64,000 nt of DNA, taken from positions 1-64,000 of the forward strand of contig NZ_AP024325.1 of the NCBI RefSeq assembly GCF_018408855.1. The letters are read 5' to 3'. Of this stretch, positions 1 through 7,894 are shown one piece after another. Below the pieces are notes generated by a model. That model searched no databases, was not told the origin of the DNA, and saw nothing but the letters and a program-made list of their open reading frames with translations. The DNA comes from Caballeronia sp. NK8 (GTDB lineage: Bacteria > Pseudomonadota > Gammaproteobacteria > Burkholderiales > Burkholderiaceae). Each line of letters begins with the position of its first letter. The first letter of the stretch is position 1. Position numbers and translations under genes: made by a program.

Positions 1-1179
1 ATGCTAAGCGCTCGGCTTCCCGAAGTCGATCAATCCGTTTCGATCGAAACGCTCTTGGGAGTGGCCGCCCAAGCCACTGACATTCTCAATCAGATCCGCG
101 ACGCGATGTTGGAGCCGTATCCGCGCAAAAGCGCGCCGACATTCACGAGCGCCCAGGTGGCGTCGCTCTGCGGAGTCGACAAGCAGCGGTTCCAGTACCT
201 GACAACCAAGGGCGATCTGCCCGCAGGCACGTCAAAGGGAGCGGGCCGCAGCAAGGAGTTCAGCCTCGAAGAAGCACTGACCTGGATCAGGGCGACGAAG
301 GAGCGAACACGTCGACCGGAAGGCAAGCGCGGGCGAATTGTGACCGTTGCGAACTTCAAGGGCGGCGTCGCCAAGACGACGACAGCTGTATCTGCCGCGC
401 AGGCGTTGACCCTGCTCGGCCGTCGCGTGCTCGTTATCGACTGTGACCCGCAGGGCACCACCACCCAGCTTTGCGGATGGGCGCCGGACGCGGAAATCTC
501 GGACGATCAGACCCTTCTTCCACTCATCTATGGTGATCGGGAGACGCTGCACTATGCGGTGCAGGAGACATATTGGCACAACCTGGATCTCATCCCGGCG
601 TCGTCGTCGCTCTTCGATGCCGAATTCGAAATTCCGGCGAAGGTGCTCAACGATAGCACGTTCGAGTTCTGGGAAATTGTCCGGAAGGGCTTGATGCCGC
701 TCGCGAACGAGTATGACGCCATCGTGATCGACACGCCTCCCGCACTCAGCTACCTGACTATCAACGCGCTGCTGGCGTCGGATGCAATTCTGCTGCCCTG
801 CCCGCCCGAGGCGCTCGACTTCGCAAGTTCCACCCAGTTCTGGCACCTCTTCGCCGATATCGCGAAGAAGCTTCCGGGCGTGCTCGAGCAGAAGCGATTC
901 GATTTCGTCAACGTGATCATGACCAAGGCGAAGTCCGACGACGTCTCTCGGGTCGTGCGCGGCTGGCTTCAGAAGGCGTACGGCGATCGCGTGCTGCCAT
1001 TCGAGATTCCGGAGTCGACCGTACCGAAGGGTGCATCTGCGCAGCTGTCGACGGTCTATGACCTTTCGAAGCCCGACGGCAGCACTGCCGCATACAACCG
1101 ATTCAAGGAGCCGCTTGACCGGCTCGCTGAACACCTCGACGCGCAATTTGTTCGCGCGTGGAATCAGACGGAGGCATAA
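1..1179 (+). CDS. parA: ParA-family partition ATPase
   Basis: This 392-residue protein is a ParA/Soj-type ATPase that drives segregation of the replicon together with ParB. The deviant Walker A motif (FKGGVAKTTTA, about residues 119-129), the A' motif (DCDPQG, about 147-152) and a Walker B-like IVIDTPP (about 240) are all visible. An N-terminal extension of about 110 residues contains a MerR-like helix-turn-helix segment (AQVASLCGVDKQRFQYLTTK), as in plasmid and chromid ParA proteins that autoregulate. The start codon is base 1 of the window, so the promoter is not visible. The stop codon is followed at once by the parB ATG, indicating co-transcription and translational coupling. The parA-parB-rep order is typical of Burkholderiaceae secondary replicons. 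Confidence 0.95.
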   Translation: MLSARLPEVDQSVSIETLLGVAAQATDILNQIRDAMLEPYPRKSAPTFTSAQVASLCGVDKQRFQYLTTKGDLPAGTSKGAGRSKEFSLEEALTWIRATKERTRRPEGKRGRIVTVANFKGGVAKTTTAVSAAQALTLLGRRVLVIDCDPQGTTTQLCGWAPDAEISDDQTLLPLIYGDRETLHYAVQETYWHNLDLIPASSSLFDAEFEIPAKVLNDSTFEFWEIVRKGLMPLANEYDAIVIDTPPALSYLTINALLASDAILLPCPPEALDFASSTQFWHLFADIAKKLPGVLEQKRFDFVNVIMTKAKSDDVSRVVRGWLQKAYGDRVLPFEIPESTVPKGASAQLSTVYDLSKPDGSTAAYNRFKEPLDRLAEHLDAQFVRAWNQTEA

Positions 1180-2148
1180 ATGGGCATCGGGGACAGACTC
1201 CTCGCCAAGACAGCGAACATCGGCAGCAAGCCGGCGGAGGCGCCGGCGCGGCCGGTGAGTACGGAGGCGCGCACGTCGCCGGGACGCTTGATGGACGCGC
1301 AGCATCGCATCAATACTGCGCAGGCACGGATCAAGGAACTCGAATCGCAACTGGAGGAACGAGCGGCGCTCGAAGTGCCTCTCGATGCGCTCGTCGAAGT
1401 ACCCGGCCGACGCCGCAAGCTGACGGCGGAGCAATTTCAGGAACTCAAAAGCAATCTCGCGCAGCACGCACTCGCCACGCCAATTTTGGTGCGCGCGCTG
1501 CCGGATGATCGCTTTGAGATCGTGGCGGGGCACAACCGCGTCGCCGCCTATCGCGAACTTGCGCGCACGACCATTCGCGCGAACGTCGCGTCGATCGAAG
1601 AAGGTGAAATCGAATTTGCAGCGTTCTTCTCGAATCTGCTCTCGCCTTCGCTGACCGACTTCGAGAAGTATTGGAATTTCAAACGGCTTCAGGAATTGAG
1701 CGGCTTGTCACGCACTGAGATTTCCGAGAGCGCCGGACTCAGCAAAAGTCACGTCACGCGAATCTTTTCGTTCGACGCCTTGCCGGAAGCAGCCAAGATC
1801 GCGCTCGCGGAGAAGCCAGAACGGCTGGGGAGCAATGCCGCGCAAAAGCTCGCGGCGCTCACGGAGGCGGGCAAATCGGACAAGGTTGTGGAGGCGGTTC
1901 GTCGGCTGATCGAAGACGACAACTTCACACAAGACAGAGCGGTTGCTCTTGCGGCTGAGAAGCCGCGCACGGCAGCACCGAGCGCGACCGTGGTTCGCTC
2001 TGGTAGACGCAAGGTCTGCGAGATCTCCACGCGAAACGGCGTAGTCGGCGTCCGATTCTTTGAGAAGGATGCCAGCGACGCAGAGCATTGGGGCCAACGG
2101 ATTGCCGAATTCATCAACAAAACGTTGAGCGAATCGGAGCAGGATTGA
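1180..2148 (+). CDS. parB: ParB-family centromere-binding protein
   Basis: This 322-residue ParB/RepB-type protein should bind parS sites and stimulate ParA. It has a ParB N-terminal nuclease-like/CTPase fold, with a conserved block around residues 110-125 (VAGHNRVAAYREL, in the place of the usual GERR motif). A helix-turn-helix region follows near residues 175-195 (LSRTEISESAGLSKSHVTRIF), then a C-terminal dimerisation segment. It begins directly after the parA stop codon with no spacer. No obvious 16-bp parS palindrome was found next to the gene, so the cognate centromere may lie outside the window or diverge from known consensuses. Confidence 0.93.
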   Translation: MGIGDRLLAKTANIGSKPAEAPARPVSTEARTSPGRLMDAQHRINTAQARIKELESQLEERAALEVPLDALVEVPGRRRKLTAEQFQELKSNLAQHALATPILVRALPDDRFEIVAGHNRVAAYRELARTTIRANVASIEEGEIEFAAFFSNLLSPSLTDFEKYWNFKRLQELSGLSRTEISESAGLSKSHVTRIFSFDALPEAAKIALAEKPERLGSNAAQKLAALTEAGKSDKVVEAVRRLIEDDNFTQDRAVALAAEKPRTAAPSATVVRSGRRKVCEISTRNGVVGVRFFEKDASDAEHWGQRIAEFINKTLSESEQD

Positions 2149-2227
2149 AGCTCTACTAGGTTTTCGTTTCAAATCAACAACTTAACGAACAAATGGAATC
2201 GATAGTTGTTGAACCTAGTAGAACTTC
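2147..2227. repeat. Nested inverted repeat downstream of parB
   Basis: Outer arms TCTACTAGGTT (2152-2162) and AACCTAGTAGA (2212-2222) are perfect complements and are flanked by GAAG/CTTC. An inner pair, CAACAACT (2175-2182) and AGTTGTTG (2204-2211), is also perfect. The right inner and outer arms abut, while the left pair is separated by 12 nt. It could be a terminator-like structure or part of the origin or partition site. There is no T-run. Confidence 0.6.
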
Positions 2228-2450
2228 CTTGAAAATCAAAGACTTGTCGTCAGAGCACTAACGAGGCTTCTATGTAACGAACAAGCTGCAAAAAGACAAA
2301 AGCCTTCGGCGCCAACCGAAGGCTTTTGAATATCGGGCTTAACTGCTTATCGCCCGGTCCGCTTCCCGACGCCAATCGGGTCACGAGTCCACATCTCGAA
2401 GTTTAGCGGAACGCGATCGGCAGTCAAGCGTTTGTCTTCCATTTTTCGAA
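2149..2450. other. AT-richer intergenic segment, candidate origin region
   Basis: These 302 bp between parB and the initiator are clearly more AT-rich than the flanking genes. They hold the nested inverted repeat, a 12-bp-stem hairpin, and a direct repeat TAACGAACAA at 2183-2192 and 2275-2284, with a partial third copy (CTAACGAGG) near 2259. Short direct repeats next to an initiator gene resemble iterons. The assignment as origin is inferred from position and repeats only. Confidence 0.45.
2298..2327. terminator. Hairpin, possible bidirectional terminator
   Basis: A perfect 12-bp stem AAAAGCCTTCGG/CCGAAGGCTTTT encloses the 6-nt loop CGCCAA. The terminal A and T tracts allow function on either strand. 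It lies between parAB and rep and probably insulates the initiator from read-through. Confidence 0.65.
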
Positions 2451-3863
2451 ATGGACGTACTTGACATGCGTATCGCGCAACATTCCGTTGCTGGCGAGGT
2501 TGGTTTTCGCCTGCAAAAACCAACCTCGCCTTCCGGACTGGAAGATCAACAGGCGCTCGATGACTATGCCTGCGATCGATCGAACCTGCCTTGGGTGATC
2601 TTTCGAGCCGCACATCGCGCGACTCACACCGCCGCCCTGCCCGCGCGCGCACGTGCGCTGCTCGCGGCCTTGGCGCGTACCGTGGACGCTTCTCGTCCCT
2701 ATGCGCCGATCTTCGCTCGTCGAGAATTGCTCACGGGGCGAGCGCAGCAGTCGATGCGTACGTTCTATCGCGGCCTCGACGATCTCGAGTTCGCTGGATT
2801 CATCACGCGCCCGCCCCAAACACGATACGGAGCGGCAGGCCTGTTCGGCCGCGCCTATCTTCATCTGACCGAGAAAGCGGCCTCTTTGCTGGGTCTAGTC
2901 GAGTCTGTTGCCGCCAACGAAGCGCCCTCCGCCAATCATCAGGACGACCCGATCCCGACCGCTCCCGTCTTTTCTTGCGTACCGCCGTCTGTCACGGTGG
3001 CAGACGGTGCTATATATAAGGATCTAATCCCTACTACTCAAAAGAGACAACCAGGACGGCTTCCCGCTGATCTTCAGCGCCTCGTCCCACTGGGATTTCG
3101 TGAATTTCTGATCTTCAAATTGATGCGCGAGGCGAAGGCCCACGGCAAACTCCTTTCCGATGTCGTCGAGGCCAGTTGGAAACATTTGAAGCGCGCCACA
3201 CATCCGATCAGCTATGTCCGTACGCTTTTGCGTGCTCCGGTCGACTTCGCCTATCGCGCACGAAGCCAGCGTGACGTCCATGTCGCACAAGAACAGAAAC
3301 TCGCCGAATCGCGGCGCACCGCTGACGTAGCCACGAATTTCGCGGGCCAGTCCTTCGTCAGCCGCGATGGTGTTCGTAACTACCGCATCTCCGAGGACGC
3401 GCGCTCCATCGTGATCCACAATCGCGACGAGCCACAACCGCGCGTGCATGCTGGCGCATGGGCGCAGGATTTCGTCGCAGCGCTCGATGCAGGACACATC
3501 GTCCCAGTCGACCCGACAGTCGACCGCGTCGATGGTCAGCCCTCCACATCGCACTTTCGCTCGCGCGTCCCGCCGGTGCCGGCCCAGATGAATTCGCGCT
3601 TCACCGAATCCAGCCCCAATTTCGAGACGCACCTGAGCGATATCAAAGCGTTTCTTCGCTTGAAGCGGGCAGGATGTGCCCCAACTAACCCTTCGAGGGA
3701 CGCCATGCGACCAGCCTCTCAAGACCGGTCAAGCCCCTCACGTTTGAGTTCGCTCTTACAAGCGGTGGCGCGTGCCGCCTCGAAGGCAAGCCTCTTTGAT
3801 TCATCTGAACAGACTGGCGATGACGACGGCTCAATGAGACAGCCACGCGCGCAACTCGAATGA
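2451..3863 (+). CDS. Replication initiator of chromid type
   Basis: This 470-residue protein resembles the replication protein found beside parAB on Burkholderia and Cupriavidus secondary chromosomes and megaplasmids. Residues about 50-150 (RAAHRATHTAALPARARALL onward, then MRTFYRGLDDLEFAGFITRP) look like a winged-helix DNA-binding module, and a second conserved block follows at about 200-290. The C-terminal third is poorly conserved and probably disordered. It would bind repeats in the upstream segment and start replication, but which repeats is not shown. The name rests on family resemblance and the parAB neighbourhood. No rolling-circle or RepA_N motif was seen. Confidence 0.8.
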   Translation: MDVLDMRIAQHSVAGEVGFRLQKPTSPSGLEDQQALDDYACDRSNLPWVIFRAAHRATHTAALPARARALLAALARTVDASRPYAPIFARRELLTGRAQQSMRTFYRGLDDLEFAGFITRPPQTRYGAAGLFGRAYLHLTEKAASLLGLVESVAANEAPSANHQDDPIPTAPVFSCVPPSVTVADGAIYKDLIPTTQKRQPGRLPADLQRLVPLGFREFLIFKLMREAKAHGKLLSDVVEASWKHLKRATHPISYVRTLLRAPVDFAYRARSQRDVHVAQEQKLAESRRTADVATNFAGQSFVSRDGVRNYRISEDARSIVIHNRDEPQPRVHAGAWAQDFVAALDAGHIVPVDPTVDRVDGQPSTSHFRSRVPPVPAQMNSRFTESSPNFETHLSDIKAFLRLKRAGCAPTNPSRDAMRPASQDRSSPSRLSSLLQAVARAASKASLFDSSEQTGDDDGSMRQPRAQLE

Positions 3864-3926
3864 AAGGGTCCGCCGAAGACCGCAACCCAAAAAGTATTGA
3901 AAAACCTGCTGCGTCGCAGCAAATGC

Positions 3927-3935
3927 TGATATACT
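3927..3935 (+). promoter_or_regulatory. Extended -10 promoter candidate for rpoD
   Basis: TGATATACT fits an extended -10 (TGnTATAAT-like) about 190 nt before the rpoD start. No convincing -35 is visible at the usual spacing, so the long leader and this promoter are tentative. Confidence 0.35.
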
Positions 3936-4118
3936 CTAAGGTTGCGCCTTAATGGGCGATTGGAAAACGCAAAACCGCGTACGGATGCGGTCTGCGTGCT
4001 TTGCTCGATGCGATTTTCAGCAGCCGTCCGTGGTCGAAGCTGTCATCGATATCATTGCGGGCCGTTACGCTCGCTCCGGGGATCTGTCGTCGCCGAGCAA
4101 ACCTGTCGAGGAGAAAGT

Positions 4119-6125
4119 ATGGCAAGTTTTGATCGGGAAGATTCGGAGCTGGATATCGTCGCACCGGCGCGCAAGGCACCAGGCCGGCGGGCGAACAAAG
4201 GGAAGGGCCAGACCGGCACGATGCAGCCCGATGTCGCGATGACCGCAGAGCAGAACGAAGAGCGTCAGCGCCAGATGCGCGCGCTCATTCAGTTGGGCAA
4301 GGAGCGTGGCTACCTCACGCATGCCGAGATCAACGACCATCTGCCGGATAACTTCGCTGAAACCGCGGCGATGGAAACCATCGTCAGCACGTTCAACGAT
4401 ATGGGCGTGGCGGTCTACGAGCAGGCGCCGGATGCCGAAACGCTCCTGCTGAGCGATAGCGCCCCGAGCGTGGTCACCGACGAGCAATCGGACGAAGAAG
4501 CGGAAAACGCGCTGTCGACGGTCGATTCGGAATTCGGTCGCACGACCGACCCGGTCCGCATGTATATGCGCGAAATGGGCGCGACCGAGCTGCTCACGCG
4601 TGCCGGTGAAATCGCCATTGCGAAGCGCATCGAAGACGGTCTGCACGAGATGATTCAGGCGATCGCGGCGTGCCCGTCGACCGTCGCGACCATTCTCGCC
4701 GATGCGGCGCAAGTCGAGTCCGGTGAATTGAAGATCGATGAACTGGTCGATGGCCTGAAGGAAGAAGATTCGGTAGACGAAGATATTTCGCCTTCCGAAA
4801 CAAGCGAATCAGCCGACATCGATACGGACACCGACGAATCCGACAGCGACGAAGATAGCGACGATGACGACGTGGACGGCGCTGATGCCGGCGCGTCGAA
4901 CGAAGCGCGTCTGAAGCAGTTGAAGGCGGACTGCCTCGAGATTTTCGCACGGGTGAGCGAGCTGGCGGAACAGGCAAGCAATCCTAAGGGTTCGGGCGCG
5001 GTCGCGATCAAGGCCGTCGAAAAGGCGCGCGCTGAAATTCAGCGCGAGCTCGGCTCGATCCGCTTCACGGCGAAGACCATCGACCGCCTGTGCGCGGACG
5101 TGCAGCAGCGCGTCGCGCAGGTGCGCGATATCGAACGTCGCGTGCTGCAGATCGCGGTGGATCGTTGCGGCATGCCGCGCGACAAGTTCGTCGAATCGTT
5201 CGTCGGTCACGAGACCGATCTCGAATGGACCTCGCGCGCGGCGGCGGGCTCGAAGCAGTACGGCGCCTCGCTCGAGCGCAGTTTGCCTGCCATTCAGGCC
5301 GAGCAACAGAAGCTCATCGATGTCGAAAGCGTGGTCGAGATGCCGCTTCAGCAACTCAAGCAGATCAACCGTCGCATGACGGCTGCCGAGTTGAAGATGC
5401 GTCAGGCCAAGCGCGAGATGATCGAAGCGAACCTGCGTCTCGTCATTTCGATTGCGAAGAAGTACGTCAATCGCGGCATGCAGTTCCTGGATCTGATTCA
5501 GGAAGGCAACATCGGTCTGATGAAGGCGGTGGACAAGTTCGAATATCGCCGCGGCTGGAAATTTTCGACGTACGCAACGTGGTGGGTGCGTCAGGCCGTG
5601 ACGCGTTCGCTCGCCGATCAGGCGCGCACGATTCGCGTGCCGGTTCACATGATCGAAACGATCAACAAGCTGAACCGCATTTCGCGCGAGATCCTGCAGC
5701 AGACCGGTCAGGAAGCGCATCCGTCGGTGCTCGCCGAGCGCATGGAAATGCCGGAGGAGAAGATCCGCGGCATTCTCAAGATCGCGAAGCAGCCGGTGTC
5801 GCTGGAAACGCCGGTCGGTGAAGATGCCGATGCGACGCTTGGCGACATGATCGAAGACCAGGGCGCCGCATCCCCGGCGGACGCCGCGGTGCACGCGAAC
5901 ATGCGCGCGGCGATCGACGATGCGCTCAACGCGTTGTCGCCGCGCGAGGCGAAGGTGCTGCGCATGCGCTTCGGTATCGACACGGCTTCGGACTACACGC
6001 TCGAAGAACTGGGCAAGCAGTTCGATGTCACGCGCGAGCGTATTCGTCAGATCGAAAGCAAGGCGATGCGCAAGCTCATGCACCCGAGCCGCGCCGACAA
6101 GCTGCGTCCGTTCCTGGATCGCTGA
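4119..6125 (+). CDS. rpoD: RNA polymerase primary-type sigma factor RpoD
   Basis: This is a full-length group 1 sigma-70 factor of 668 residues. Region 1.1 is at the N-terminus. A region 1.2-2.1 linker carries a very acidic stretch (Asp/Glu/Ser-rich, about residues 225-260) in the non-conserved insert. Region 2.4 ([17 protein letters not shown], about 480) recognises the -10 element, and region 4.2 ([20 protein letters not shown], about 625) recognises the -35. The start was set at MASFDRE because GAGGAGAAAG lies at the right distance upstream and the longer in-frame reading adds an Arg/Cys-rich stretch that looks non-coding. It is followed by a strong terminator and is apparently monocistronic. 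A complete primary-type sigma factor on a secondary replicon supports chromid status. Whether another rpoD copy exists elsewhere cannot be seen. Confidence 0.95.
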   Translation: MASFDREDSELDIVAPARKAPGRRANKGKGQTGTMQPDVAMTAEQNEERQRQMRALIQLGKERGYLTHAEINDHLPDNFAETAAMETIVSTFNDMGVAVYEQAPDAETLLLSDSAPSVVTDEQSDEEAENALSTVDSEFGRTTDPVRMYMREMGATELLTRAGEIAIAKRIEDGLHEMIQAIAACPSTVATILADAAQVESGELKIDELVDGLKEEDSVDEDISPSETSESADIDTDTDESDSDEDSDDDDVDGADAGASNEARLKQLKADCLEIFARVSELAEQASNPKGSGAVAIKAVEKARAEIQRELGSIRFTAKTIDRLCADVQQRVAQVRDIERRVLQIAVDRCGMPRDKFVESFVGHETDLEWTSRAAAGSKQYGASLERSLPAIQAEQQKLIDVESVVEMPLQQLKQINRRMTAAELKMRQAKREMIEANLRLVISIAKKYVNRGMQFLDLIQEGNIGLMKAVDKFEYRRGWKFSTYATWWVRQAVTRSLADQARTIRVPVHMIETINKLNRISREILQQTGQEAHPSVLAERMEMPEEKIRGILKIAKQPVSLETPVGEDADATLGDMIEDQGAASPADAAVHANMRAAIDDALNALSPREAKVLRMRFGIDTASDYTLEELGKQFDVTRERIRQIESKAMRKLMHPSRADKLRPFLDR

Positions 6126-6162
6126 TCCTTCGAGCCGCCCGAACCTACGTTTGGGCGCACTC

Positions 6163-6203
6163 AAAAGCGCGTGCCGCCGAATCAGGCGGCACGCGCTTTT
6201 TTT
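6163..6203 (+). terminator. Rho-independent terminator of rpoD
   Basis: A 16-bp stem (AAAAGCGCGTGCCGCC with its complement) closes a 6-nt loop and is followed by a run of seven T, 38 nt after the rpoD stop codon. Confidence 0.9.
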
Positions 6204-6209
6204 ATTTCA

Positions 6210-6527
6210 CTACCCGTGCGAGGTGCTTTTCGGCGTGCGCGACGACGCGCACGCCTGCAGCGCGGCGATGGCCTTGTTCGCGAGCGTAAGCGTCTCTTCG
6301 CATGCGAGGCGGTCGCGGAAGATCGCGCATCCACCGCCCGCATCGACGCGCGCTACCGCGTTACGCACCTTGTCGAGCGCGGATTGCGGCGAACCGGTAT
6401 CCCTGATGATCGAAGCAATGTCGAACGCGCTGCCGGCATCTGTTTCGACATAGCCGGGACACTGCGTCTGCGCGTGGGCCGCGACGCACATCAGCCCGAT
6501 CGCCGCAATGGCGGGAAATCGTCGCAT
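6210..6527 (-). CDS. Small exported protein of unknown function
   Basis: About 105 residues. An N-terminal signal peptide (MRRFPAIAAIGLMCVAAHA, cleavage predicted before QTQCPGY) leads to a mature domain of about 85 residues with four cysteines, suggesting two disulfides in the periplasm. No known family was recognised. The start was placed at the compact signal peptide; an upstream ATG at 6582-6584 with a GGTGG element would add 19 residues and is an alternative. It converges on rpoD and may share the terminator hairpin between them. Confidence 0.6.
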   Translation of the reverse strand: MRRFPAIAAIGLMCVAAHAQTQCPGYVETDAGSAFDIASIIRDTGSPQSALDKVRNAVARVDAGGGCAIFRDRLACEETLTLANKAIAALQACASSRTPKSTSHG

Positions 6528-6959
6528 GCGGATGGAGCGAAGGGGAAATTCGCGAGAGGAAAAAGAGCAGGGAAGGGCATCCATGGCGTCACCACCGTCT
6601 GACATCGCATCGAAGAACGTAGCTTGTCCACAGTTTCCGTGCACAAGCATGTGGATATCCTGAGCATCGCCGGGCCAACGGGTTGATGCGTAACGCATTT
6701 CCCGCGGCGTGCGAAATTCGCGCGCTGCTTCGTCGTCCATTCTGAACCGGTTGCGAAATTCGTGTCGTCGCGCCAAAAATCGATGTAGCTCTCGAATAAC
6801 GTCCGCAATATGCACTCACGCGGCGACTTGTCGCGGGTGCGTTTCAATTTGCGATTTATCATATTGCTTGATCAGTCAATCATTGCTCAGGCCAAAAACC
6901 ATGAAGCAGTAAGGCGGTCCCGGCACCCATCAGGGCCCGGCATTCGGTGAGATCCGGTC
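6528..6959. other. Intergenic segment without a convincing gene
   Basis: 432 bp between divergent genes. The only structure seen is the 36-bp element at 6624-6659. Short open frames here lack ribosome binding sites and protein-like composition. An AT-rich patch near 6845-6895 probably holds the promoter of the downstream GGDEF gene. Confidence 0.5.
6624..6659 (+). repeat. 36-bp dispersed element, copy 1
   Basis: The element begins TTGTCCACAGTTTCCGTGCA and ends GTGGATATC. It matches the reverse complement of 39860-39895 at 33 of 36 positions. Both ends resemble the DnaA box TTATNCACA, facing each other. Function unknown. Confidence 0.75.
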
Positions 6960-7784
6960 ATGGCAACCTTTGAGCCCCGTAGTTCGCCCAGCAGCAGTCA
7001 AGCGGGCGCCAGCATGCATTTCGTCTTACGCCGAACGGCGCAGATTCTCGGCGTGCATCCAATGATTATCGGGGTCCTCGGCACAGGCCTCGTCCTTGGT
7101 CTCGTGAGCTTGTTGCTCGATGCGGTACAAATGACTCTCGGCGATGCAACGGTACTCGTGCTCGCCGCGGCGCTCGCGGCCGTGGCAGTTTCCACCTCCT
7201 GGCTCTTCGCATTTGTGCTTCGAGAGCAGGTCAGCAAAGAGACCAGGCTCAGGCGGTTATCGACGACCGACCCGCTTACCGGGCTTGCGAATCGCCGCAG
7301 CCTTGAGTCGCATCTTGCTCAGGAATGGGACAGGGCGCGGCAACGTGGCTCGCGTCTCTCAGTCCTTTTCATCGACATCGACCACTTCAAGCGATTCAAC
7401 GACACCCTCGGACATGCCGCCGGCGACGAAGTACTCGTCGCTGTCGCGCACTGTGTTCGACGGGTGGCTCGTCGCTCCGTCGACTTCGTCAGCCGTTATG
7501 GCGGTGAAGAATTCGTGGTGGTCTTGCCCAAGATGACGACCGAAGCAGCAACCGTGATGGCCGATGCAATCAGGACGGAGGTGCAAGGCCTGCAGCTTCA
7601 GCACATCACAGACGAACATCGATGCATCACAGTTTCGATTGGTGTGGCGACATGCAACCCGGGCGAAGACATCGCGCCAGCTCACCTGGTAGAAGCGGCC
7701 GACGCGCAGATGTACGCTGCCAAAACGGCTGGCCGTAATTGCGTACATGCTGTCGCACTGACCAAAGCCGCTATTACGACTTGA
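6960..7784 (+). CDS. Membrane-anchored diguanylate cyclase (GGDEF)
   Basis: This 274-residue protein has two predicted N-terminal membrane helices (about residues 35-55 and 63-90) followed by a GGDEF domain. The active-site motif is GGEEF (about residue 180), preceded by RSVD at the position of the inhibitory RxxD site, so feedback inhibition by c-di-GMP is plausible. The upstream TDPLTGLANRR motif is canonical. It should condense two GTP into c-di-GMP at the inner membrane. There is no recognisable sensory domain beyond the helices, so the signal is unknown. It appears monocistronic. Confidence 0.9.
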   Translation: MATFEPRSSPSSSQAGASMHFVLRRTAQILGVHPMIIGVLGTGLVLGLVSLLLDAVQMTLGDATVLVLAAALAAVAVSTSWLFAFVLREQVSKETRLRRLSTTDPLTGLANRRSLESHLAQEWDRARQRGSRLSVLFIDIDHFKRFNDTLGHAAGDEVLVAVAHCVRRVARRSVDFVSRYGGEEFVVVLPKMTTEAATVMADAIRTEVQGLQLQHITDEHRCITVSIGVATCNPGEDIAPAHLVEAADAQMYAAKTAGRNCVHAVALTKAAITT

Positions 7785-7894
7785 GTCTACAGGCTCCGAT
7801 TACGTGCCCCTCGCGCTGGCGCGCAAGCCGTCACTAGCGCGCAGATAGCACCAACTGTGTATTCTCTCGAAGTCGTTCCTCGAGAGGAGCCGCC

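Noticed and set aside
232..1533. A 433-codon minus-strand frame opposite parA and parB
   Set aside because: Antisense to two well-supported genes and without any domain.
2149..2450. parS-like 16-bp palindrome
   Set aside because: None of the published Burkholderia parS consensuses I remember was visible here; the inverted repeats present differ in length and sequence.
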